Positions 1 to 6,978 of a stretch of DNA of 64,000 nt are shown here, piece by piece. The stretch lies in assembly GCA_959606905.1 (NCBI GenBank), contig CAUHML010000003.1, forward strand, positions 62,001 through 126,000, given 5' to 3'. The stretch's first letter is position 1. Each line of letters begins with the position of its first letter. Source of the stretch: an uncultured Bacteroides sp. (GTDB lineage: Bacteria > Bacteroidota > Bacteroidia > Bacteroidales > Bacteroidaceae). The position numbers and the translations under genes are program-made. The notes under the pieces are model-generated. The model was not told the DNA's origin. It worked only from the letters and a program-made list of their open reading frames with translations, and made no database searches.

Positions 1-1271
1 TTACCTGAACGAGCCTTATCGCTTTTCAGATTATATTTATGGAAACGGTCGAACAACTGGTGATCTGTAAAGATACAGAGACGCAATGTGTTATCAACAA
101 AACCTTCATGCACAGTACGTTCTACAGGAGTAAATTTGATCTTATCCCCCCGGTCTTCGAAGATTGCCCGGATACGATCCGTCTGCTTCATGCTGTCACT
201 ACAAATATAAAGGGTATATCCTTTTTCCAAATACTCCTTGAAAGAGCCGGCTACCAAGTCGAAGTTTTTATGAAAGATAGGCTGTGCGGAAGTATCAAAA
301 GTGACGCTGGCATTCGGAGTACCGGTCGGCTTGTTACCAAACTCCAGCCGGCGGAAATCAAGTGCACGCACGGTAAATTCACTGCCGTCTATCAGTTTGC
401 CTTCCAACGTAATACCGCCATTTTCTTCGACTTCCTGTACGGCTATCGCCTGCGGCGTCAACGCCTCATCGTGCACGACCTGAATCCGTTCACGCAACCA
501 AAGGAAGTCACGCATTGCCAAGGTAGTCTCTTTCGGTATGAAATCCAAAAACGAGGTAGTAACATCTCCCGTCACAGCCAAATCGGGCACGATAGACACT
601 CCTTCTTTCTTCTCCCGAGATAGCTGGGATTCAACCTCAAAGGTACGGATACTCTCTACTTCGTCTCCAAAAAAGTCAATGCGGTAAGGATATTCCGAAG
701 CAAAAGAAAAGACGTCGATGATGCTACCACGAACGGCATACTGCCCCGGCTCATATACATAATCCACATATTCGAAACCATAACTATGCAACACATCCGT
801 GATAAAGGTCGTGTCTACCTTCTCGCCGACATTCAGTTTCAGAGTCTTATCGCTCAATTCTTTACGGGATACGACTTTCTCCGCCAATGCATCCGGATAG
901 GTGACGATGCACAAGCCCTTCTCCCCTTTCTGCAAACGGCTCAATACTTCCGTGCGGAGAATCTCATTTGCCGCATCTTTTTGCCCGTACTTAATGGAAC
1001 GGCGGAACGAAGAAGGAAAGAAAAGTACAGTTTCTGTCCCCAACACTTGCGTCAAGTCGTGATAAAAATACCCCGCTTCCTCCAGATCGCCCAGAATAAA
1101 GACAAAAGGACAACCTCCCTCCTGCACCAATATAGAAGAAAAAAGCGAAGCAGCAGACGCATATAATCCTCCACAAAAAATAGTTTGAACAGAAGTATCC
1201 TTCAACAAACGCTTCATCACTGCCATGTTAGGATGGGCAGCATATAGTTGTTGCAACTCAGTTATCGTCAT
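1..1271 (-). CDS. mfd: Transcription-repair coupling factor Mfd (N-terminal part, cut by window edge)
   Basis: ATP-dependent translocase that removes RNA polymerase stalled at DNA lesions and recruits UvrA. The frame stays open from an ATG at 1271 to the window edge, giving the first 423 residues or so of a protein that is usually about 1,100 residues in Bacteroides. It starts MTITELQQLYAAHP. The stretch EPGQYAVRGSIIDVFSF followed by YPYRIDFFGDEVESIR is the UvrB-homology module (domains 1 and 2) found in every Mfd. The RNA-polymerase-interacting and helicase domains lie outside the window. The smaller frames on the opposite strand here are shadows of this gene. A TACTTTTG element on the minus strand (1291-1298) is a possible promoter -7 box. 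Confidence 0.93.
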   Translation of the reverse strand, partial: MTITELQQLYAAHPNMAVMKRLLKDTSVQTIFCGGLYASAASLFSSILVQEGGCPFVFILGDLEEAGYFYHDLTQVLGTETVLFFPSSFRRSIKYGQKDAANEILRTEVLSRLQKGEKGLCIVTYPDALAEKVVSRKELSDKTLKLNVGEKVDTTFITDVLHSYGFEYVDYVYEPGQYAVRGSIIDVFSFASEYPYRIDFFGDEVESIRTFEVESQLSREKKEGVSIVPDLAVTGDVTTSFLDFIPKETTLAMRDFLWLRERIQVVHDEALTPQAIAVQEVEENGGITLEGKLIDGSEFTVRALDFRRLEFGNKPTGTPNASVTFDTSAQPIFHKNFDLVAGSFKEYLEKGYTLYICSDSMKQTDRIRAIFEDRGDKIKFTPVERTVHEGFVDNTLRLCIFTDHQLFDRFHKYNLKSDKARSG

Positions 1272-1613
1272 ACCTATAAAAATTTCCCCGCAAAAGTACA
1301 AAAATAACGCGAGCACCTTGTACATTACCGTTAGAAATTAAAGGCAGTACCGCTTGAATTTAATTCTATTTCCCCATTCGTTTACTTCTCAATATACTAT
1401 CCTTTATTCGTTTGACAGCTGTTGAACACAAACTCAACTATTGTCAGACAAATAGAATCTTGCATAAAAGAACTTAGTCCTTAAGGGCAAAAACATCTAA
1501 ATACTAGTACTAAAAAGCTAAACTTACCATATACTTCCACGTTAAATTATCCTTAGTCCGTTCGTAACTAAAGGAAAAGAACTACTTTTGTTTCTAAAAT
1601 TTATAGTATTTAT
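1272..1613. other. Divergent intergenic region, mfd / glycosyltransferase
   Basis: This 342-bp AT-rich gap separates the divergent mfd and glycosyltransferase genes. I see a possible -7 box for each direction (1291-1298 minus; 1583-1590 plus) and no convincing small gene, RNA or repeat. Confidence 0.6.
1561..1590 (+). promoter_or_regulatory. Bacteroides-type promoter for the GT2-pyrC run
   Basis: TTCG (1561-1564), 18 bases, then TACTTTTG (1583-1590). The second element matches the Bacteroides -7 consensus TAnnTTTG exactly; the -33 element differs from TTTG at one base. Transcription would start just before the ATG at 1614. Confidence 0.6.
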
Positions 1614-2357
1614 ATGCAAATATCGGATAGCATTGTAATTATCCCTACCTATAATGAACGGGAGAACATAGAAAATATCATCCGTGCCGTTTTCGGACTT
1701 CCTAAGATATTCCATATTCTGGTAATAGAGGACGGTTCGCCGGACGGAACGGCAAACATCGTCAAGACTTTGCAACAAGAATTTCCCGAACGTCTTTTTA
1801 TGATTGAACGCAAAGGAAAGTTAGGGCTGGGCACTGCCTATATCGCCGGATTCAAGTGGGCACTGGAACATTCGTACGAATATATTTTTGAAATGGATGC
1901 TGATTTCAGTCATAATCCGAATGACTTGCCCCGTCTGTATCAGGCGTGTGCGGAAGCAGGAGGAGATGTAGCTGTCGGCTCCCGCTACGTCAGCGGAGTG
2001 AATGTAGTCAATTGGCCTATGGGCAGAGTACTGATGTCTTATTTCGCATCCAAATACGTGCAGTTCATTACAGGTATTCCTATCCACGATACCACTGCCG
2101 GATTTGTTTGTTACCGCCGACAGGTACTCGAAACGATTGATCTAGAACACATTCGTTTTAAGGGATATGCCTTCCAGATCGAAATGAAATTCACCGCTTA
2201 TAAATGTGGTTTCAAGATTATCGAAGTTCCCGTTATCTTCATCAATCGCGAGTTGGGTACTTCGAAAATGAACAGCAGTATCTTCGGAGAGGCCGTATTC
2301 GGAGTGATTAAATTAAAAGTAAATAGTTGGTTCCACAAATTCCCCCAAAAGAAATGA
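1614..2357 (+). CDS. Polyprenol monophosphomannose synthase-like glycosyltransferase (GT2)
   Basis: Family 2 glycosyltransferase of the dolichyl-phosphate mannose synthase type, 247 residues. It is expected to transfer a sugar, mannose in characterised relatives, from a nucleotide sugar to a polyprenyl phosphate on the inner face of the inner membrane. Visible motifs are PTYNERENI near residue 11, EDGSPDGT near 39 (nucleotide binding), DADFSHNP near 94 (metal-binding DxD) and the DTTAGF segment. There is no C-terminal membrane segment, as in the single-domain bacterial and fungal forms. The stop overlaps the start of dihydroorotase (ATGA). The sugar donor cannot be fixed from sequence. Confidence 0.85.
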   Translation: MQISDSIVIIPTYNERENIENIIRAVFGLPKIFHILVIEDGSPDGTANIVKTLQQEFPERLFMIERKGKLGLGTAYIAGFKWALEHSYEYIFEMDADFSHNPNDLPRLYQACAEAGGDVAVGSRYVSGVNVVNWPMGRVLMSYFASKYVQFITGIPIHDTTAGFVCYRRQVLETIDLEHIRFKGYAFQIEMKFTAYKCGFKIIEVPVIFINRELGTSKMNSSIFGEAVFGVIKLKVNSWFHKFPQKK

Positions 2358-3691
2358 AACGTACACTGATTCAAAATGCCGTTATAGTCAACGAAGGAAG
2401 AAAAGTTCTGGGTTCGGTTGTTATCGAAGGCGAGAAGATTGCCGAAATACTGACCGGAGAAGAAAAAACAACTACACCTTGTGATGAAATCATAGACGCA
2501 ACCGGATGTTATCTTTTGCCGGGCGCAATTGACGAACACGTGCATTTTCGTGACCCGGGACTGACTCATAAAGCGGATATAACTACCGAAAGCCGTGCTG
2601 CGGCCGCCGGAGGCGTTACCTCTATCATGGATATGCCGAATACGAATCCGCAGACGACAACGTTAGAGGCTCTGGATGAGAAACTTACTTTATTGGCCGG
2701 GAAGTCGGCCGTCAACTATTCCTGTTACTTCGGGGCAACCAACAATAACTACCCGCAGTTTGCCCAACTGGACAAACACCGTGTTTGTGGCATAAAACTA
2801 TTTATGGGATCAAGCACAGGCAATATGCTGGTAGACCGCATGGCGAGCCTGCGCAATATATTCGGCGGAACCGATTTACTTATCGCCGCCCATTGTGAGG
2901 ACCAGGGAATTATCAAAGAAAATACAGACAAATATAAAAAAGCATACGGGGACGATGTGCCTTTGACCCTTCATCCGGTTATCCGTTCGGAAGAAGCTTG
3001 TTACCGTTCCTCCGAACTGGCAGTACAACTGGCACGTGAGGCAAATGCCCGCTTGCACATCATGCATATTTCCACAGCCAGAGAACTGGATTTATTTTCC
3101 GACGCTCCTTTGATAACGAAGCGAATTACGGCGGAAGCTTGTGTTTCTCACTTACTTTTCACGGAAGATGATTATCAGACTTTAGGCGCACGCATCAAAT
3201 GTAACCCTGCCATTAAAACAGCCGAAGACCGGAAGGCTTTGCAGGAAGCTGTCAACAGCGGTCTGATCGATGCCATTGCGACCGATCATGCTCCGCATCT
3301 GCTAAGCGAAAAAGAGGGAGGCGCTTTGAAAGCGATGTCCGGAATGCCAATGATCCAATTCTCTCTGGCCAGTATGCTGGAACTTGTAGATAAAGGTATC
3401 TTCTCTATCGAGAAAATAGTAGAAAAGATGTCTCATGCGCCTGCTCAAATGTATGAAATAAATAATCGCGGATTTATCCATAAAGGTTATCAGGCAGACC
3501 TTGTATTAGTACGTCCCAACTCCAAATGGACAGTAACAACGGATTGCATTGTAAGCAAATGCCAATGGAGTCCGCTGGAAGGTCATACCTTCAACTGGAA
3601 AGTGGAGAAAACATTTGTGAACGGTCACCTGTTATACGATAACGGAAAAATAGACGAAACTTATCGTGGACAAGAATTAAGATTCAGATAA
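2354..3691 (+). CDS. pyrC: Dihydroorotase
   Basis: Zinc amidohydrolase that closes N-carbamoyl-aspartate to dihydroorotate in de novo pyrimidine synthesis. The protein has 445 residues if it starts at the ATG overlapping the upstream stop (MKRTLIQNA), which I prefer to an in-frame start 27 bases upstream inside the glycosyltransferase. Motifs are PGAIDEHVHFRDPG (residues 57-69, metal-binding HxH), GIKLFMGSSTG near 145, and TDHAPH near 311. The length fits the longer, class I-type dihydroorotases. Allantoinase and hydantoinase are close relatives, but no purine-degradation genes are nearby. Confidence 0.88.
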   Translation: MKRTLIQNAVIVNEGRKVLGSVVIEGEKIAEILTGEEKTTTPCDEIIDATGCYLLPGAIDEHVHFRDPGLTHKADITTESRAAAAGGVTSIMDMPNTNPQTTTLEALDEKLTLLAGKSAVNYSCYFGATNNNYPQFAQLDKHRVCGIKLFMGSSTGNMLVDRMASLRNIFGGTDLLIAAHCEDQGIIKENTDKYKKAYGDDVPLTLHPVIRSEEACYRSSELAVQLAREANARLHIMHISTARELDLFSDAPLITKRITAEACVSHLLFTEDDYQTLGARIKCNPAIKTAEDRKALQEAVNSGLIDAIATDHAPHLLSEKEGGALKAMSGMPMIQFSLASMLELVDKGIFSIEKIVEKMSHAPAQMYEINNRGFIHKGYQADLVLVRPNSKWTVTTDCIVSKCQWSPLEGHTFNWKVEKTFVNGHLLYDNGKIDETYRGQELRFR

Positions 3692-3715
3692 ATATAATTC
3701 GTCATCGGCAAACTT

Positions 3716-4624
3716 ATGAGCACTGTTCTATCTTATAAAATACATACCGTTACCCCCTACATCAATTGGATTTACTTTTTCCATGCCTGGGGATTCCAAC
3801 CTCGCTATGCAGCTATCACCAATATTCATGGTTGCGATGCCTGCCGTGCCATGTGGCTGGCCTCCTTTCCGGTAGAGGAACGTAACAAGGCTTCGGAAGC
3901 CATGCAACTGTTCAAGGAGGCAAACCGTATGCTGGATGTACTCGACCGGGACTATGAGGTCAGAACAATCTTCAAGTTGTGTAAGGCAAACTCCGACGGG
4001 GATAATCTGGTAATTGAAAAAGCAGAGAATCAGTTCATGGTCTTTCCCTTACTCCGTCAGCAAACACCTAAGAAGGACGGAAGTCCTTTCCTTTGCCTGA
4101 GTGACTTCATCCGTCCGCTTTCTTCCGGCATTCCGGATACGTTGGGAGCTTTCGCTTCTTCCATTGACGCAGACATGGAAGGACTATACGAACAGGATCC
4201 TTACAAACATTTGCTCGTACAAACCCTTTCTGACCGACTTGCGGAAGCAGCCACAGAAAAAATGCACGAGTATGTGAGAAAAGAAGCGTGGGGATACGCG
4301 AAAGACGAAAATTTAGGCATGGCGGACTTATTAGTCGAGAAATATCAAGGCATCCGTCCTGCCGTCGGTTATCCTTCTTTGCCGGATCAGTCCGTCAACT
4401 TCCTGCTGGACGAACTGCTGGACATGAAACAGATCGGCATTTCACTGACTGAAAACGGGGCAATGTATCCTCATGCATCGGTGTGCGGCCTGATGTTTGC
4501 ACATCCTGTATCCGAATATTTTTCTGTCGGAAAGATCGGAGAAGACCAACTCGAAGACTATGCCCGCCGCCGGAGAAGAAGTATTGAAGAAATGCGCAAA
4601 TTCCTGGCAGCCAATCTGCAATAG
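3716..4624 (+). CDS. Stand-alone methionine synthase reactivation-domain protein
   Basis: 302 residues matching the S-adenosylmethionine-binding reactivation domain normally found at the C-terminus of cobalamin-dependent methionine synthase MetH. Diagnostic stretches are RPAVGYPSLPD near residue 213, then LTENGAMYPHASVCG, FAHPVSEYF and VGKIGEDQ. The first 100 or so residues hold no recognised module. In MetH this domain allows reductive methylation of oxidised cob(II)alamin; a free copy would act in trans on a MetH lacking it, or serve another corrinoid enzyme. It starts 24 bases after pyrC. No metH is visible in the window. Confidence 0.8.
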   Translation: MSTVLSYKIHTVTPYINWIYFFHAWGFQPRYAAITNIHGCDACRAMWLASFPVEERNKASEAMQLFKEANRMLDVLDRDYEVRTIFKLCKANSDGDNLVIEKAENQFMVFPLLRQQTPKKDGSPFLCLSDFIRPLSSGIPDTLGAFASSIDADMEGLYEQDPYKHLLVQTLSDRLAEAATEKMHEYVRKEAWGYAKDENLGMADLLVEKYQGIRPAVGYPSLPDQSVNFLLDELLDMKQIGISLTENGAMYPHASVCGLMFAHPVSEYFSVGKIGEDQLEDYARRRRRSIEEMRKFLAANLQ

Positions 4625-4692
4625 CTTGCATCTTCGTGTGATTTTTCTCCTTTTCTCACGACTAACTAACCAGAAAAGCAATCCTAAAATCC

Positions 4693-5205
4693 ATGAGAGA
4701 ACCAACAACAGAGGCAAACAACCCTATTGAGCAAGAGTTCTTGTCGGTTATACGCGAATATGAGCGGGTAATCTACAAAGTATGCTATCTGTATACTCAT
4801 CCCAACGCTCCGCTCAACGACCTCTATCAGGATGTAGTACTGAACCTCTGGAAAGCTTATCCTAAATTCAGGAAAGAATGTAAAATATCGACATGGATTT
4901 ACCGTATCGCCCTGAACACTTGTATCAGTTTTTATCGTAAAGAGAAGAATGTACCGGAAATTATCAGCCTCACCAAAGACATTGACCGGACAATAGAAGC
5001 ACATGACCCTATCAATGAAATGCTGAAGCAACTATACCAGATGATTAACCAACTGGGACAACTCGACAAGTCAATCATCCTGCTATACCTCGAAGATAAA
5101 AGCTACGAGGAAATAGCGGAAATTACCGGCTTGACGGTGACTAACATAGCTACCAAACTAAGCCGTATCAAAGACAAACTTAAAAGAATGAAAAAGGAGG
5201 AATAA
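4693..5205 (+). CDS. ECF-type RNA polymerase sigma factor
   Basis: 170-residue sigma-70 family protein of the extracytoplasmic function group. Region 2 includes YKVCYLYTH, LYQDVVLNLWK and the STWIYRIALNTC helix. Region 4 shows LDKSIILLYLEDKSYEEIAEITG followed by a helix-turn-helix ending in LSRIKDKLK. The next gene starts 6 bases downstream and encodes a membrane protein, so the two are probably co-expressed. Target promoters cannot be inferred. Confidence 0.87.
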   Translation: MREPTTEANNPIEQEFLSVIREYERVIYKVCYLYTHPNAPLNDLYQDVVLNLWKAYPKFRKECKISTWIYRIALNTCISFYRKEKNVPEIISLTKDIDRTIEAHDPINEMLKQLYQMINQLGQLDKSIILLYLEDKSYEEIAEITGLTVTNIATKLSRIKDKLKRMKKEE

Positions 5206-5210
5206 GATAT

Positions 5211-5786
5211 ATGGAACTGGAAGAACTGAAAAAATCATGGAACGCCCTCGATGAGCACTTAAAGGACAAAGAACTCATCAAAGAAGACGAACTTGAAAGG
5301 CTGATAGGACACGCCGACAAAGGTATCCATGCCATTGCCCGCCTGAACATCAGGCTAATCCTGATTTCCCTGCCGATATTAATCTTATTTTTGACGGAAG
5401 TGATACTGCACAACAGATTAAACCCGATCTACATCATTATCCTTCTGGCATGGATTCCCGCTCTTTGCTGGGATATCGCCACCACGCGATTTCTTCAACG
5501 GACTCAAATAGACGAAATGCCTCTTGTGGAAGTGATTGCCCGTGTCAACCGCATTCATCACTGGACAATCAGAGAACGGCTGATTGCCACCGCTTTCCTC
5601 CTGATACTTGCCATTCTTTCTTTCGTCTACTGGCAGATATGGCAATACGGAATAGGTATGATTCTGTTCTTCATCCTGTTGTGGGGAGGAGGTCTTATAC
5701 TTATTCTATGGATTTATCGCAAGAAATTCCTGAACCGTATCCACGAAATCAAAAAGAATTTAAGTGAATTAAACGAATTAATGTAA
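5211..5786 (+). CDS. Integral membrane protein, possible anti-sigma partner
   Basis: 191 residues: a charged cytoplasmic N-terminal helix starting MELEELKKSWNALDEHLKDK, then four predicted membrane helices (about residues 45-65, 68-85, 122-140, 146-167) and a charged C-terminal tail. No zinc-binding anti-sigma motif or FecR domain is present. It follows an ECF sigma gene by 6 bases, a frequent arrangement in Bacteroides, so sequestration of that sigma factor is plausible but inferred only from position. Confidence 0.75.
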   Translation: MELEELKKSWNALDEHLKDKELIKEDELERLIGHADKGIHAIARLNIRLILISLPILILFLTEVILHNRLNPIYIIILLAWIPALCWDIATTRFLQRTQIDEMPLVEVIARVNRIHHWTIRERLIATAFLLILAILSFVYWQIWQYGIGMILFFILLWGGGLILILWIYRKKFLNRIHEIKKNLSELNELM

Positions 5787-5811
5787 ATATCCATTATAAC
5801 TAAAGACACAT

Positions 5812-6978
5812 ATGTTGCAACGCTTATTTATATTCCTCCTACTTTTTCTGGTACTTCCGGACCTCTATCTTTACTTGAGATTCATTGTTCGTCTCACCGC
5901 AAAATGGTGGTTACGCGTTCTTTACTGGGTACCCAGTTTCTTGCTAACCGCAGGGCTTCTTTACTTGGTTTACTTTGCCAACAATGCTTTTGCGGAACGC
6001 CATACACAGGACATCGGGTGGTTCTCTATCATCTTTTTCCTGTTTACAGCTCCCAAACTATTGCTGGTCTTATTTACCGTACTCGGAATCCCTTTTCATA
6101 AATGGCTTCGCTGGCCGCGCACACCGTTTATATGCACCGGACTGACACTGGCCGTACTTAGTATTGTTATGATTCTCTACGGCTCTTTTGTCGGACGAAC
6201 CCGGTTTGAAGTAAAAGAAGTCACTTACACCTCTCCCCGACTCCCGCAGGCTTTCGACGGTTATCGTATTGTACAGTTATCCGACCTTCATATCGGCAGT
6301 TGGCAAGGAAACACTCCTGCTATTCGGAAGTTAGTGGATTTAGTGAATGCCCAGCAACCCGACCTGATTGTTTTCACCGGAGATCTGGTAAATCACCGGG
6401 CTGTCGAGCTGAATGATTTCCAGGAAATACTAGCCGGCCTGAAAGCCGGAGACGGAGTTTATTCCATACTTGGAAACCATGATTACGGACCTTATTTTCA
6501 TTGGAAAAGCAAACAAGATCAGGACAATAATCTGATCGAACTTAAACAAAGGCAGGCAGCTATGGGCTGGAAGTTATTAAACAACGAACATACATTTCTG
6601 ATTCAAGGCAATGACAGCATCGCCCTTATCGGAGTAGAAAACCAAGGAGAACCTCCCTTTTCGCAACATGGCGACCTTCCAAAAGCGAAAGCAGGAATTG
6701 AAGGAATGTTCAAGCTACTTTTAAGCCATAACCCGACACATTGGAGACGGGAAGTACTTCCGGAATCGGATATAGATTTAATGTTGGCAGGACATACCCA
6801 CGCCATGCAGTTGCAACTGGGCAATTATTCCCCTTCCGTTTATATTTATCCGGAATGGGGAGGGATGTATTTGGAAGGTACTCGCGGGCTTTACGTCAAT
6901 GTAGGAATCGGCTACGTGGGATTACCTTTCCGTTTCGGCGCCTGGCCGGAAATCACTGTGCTTACCCTACGACGGTAA
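5812..6978 (+). CDS. Membrane-anchored metallophosphoesterase (YaeI-like)
   Basis: 388 residues. Four hydrophobic helices fill the first 130 residues, followed by a calcineurin-like phosphoesterase domain with all metal-binding motifs in order: LSDLHIGSW, FTGDLVNHR, LGNHDYG, LLSHNPTH and AGHTHAMQ. The catalytic domain probably faces the periplasm. Relatives include E. coli YaeI; the substrate is uncertain (phospholipid headgroups or UDP-sugar lipid precursors are possible). Its 3' end overlaps the convergent sbcC stop by 17 bases. Confidence 0.87.
   Translation: MLQRLFIFLLLFLVLPDLYLYLRFIVRLTAKWWLRVLYWVPSFLLTAGLLYLVYFANNAFAERHTQDIGWFSIIFFLFTAPKLLLVLFTVLGIPFHKWLRWPRTPFICTGLTLAVLSIVMILYGSFVGRTRFEVKEVTYTSPRLPQAFDGYRIVQLSDLHIGSWQGNTPAIRKLVDLVNAQQPDLIVFTGDLVNHRAVELNDFQEILAGLKAGDGVYSILGNHDYGPYFHWKSKQDQDNNLIELKQRQAAMGWKLLNNEHTFLIQGNDSIALIGVENQGEPPFSQHGDLPKAKAGIEGMFKLLLSHNPTHWRREVLPESDIDLMLAGHTHAMQLQLGNYSPSVYIYPEWGGMYLEGTRGLYVNVGIGYVGLPFRFGAWPEITVLTLRR

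Noticed and set aside
39..1176. Plus-strand frames of up to 194 codons and a short minus-strand frame
   Set aside because: They lie inside the mfd coding region, whose minus-strand frame is open from 1271 to the edge and has clear Mfd motifs.
6962..6978. Overlap of metallophosphoesterase and sbcC as a sequencing or annotation error
   Set aside because: Both C-termini look natural and short convergent overlaps are common; no frameshift is needed.
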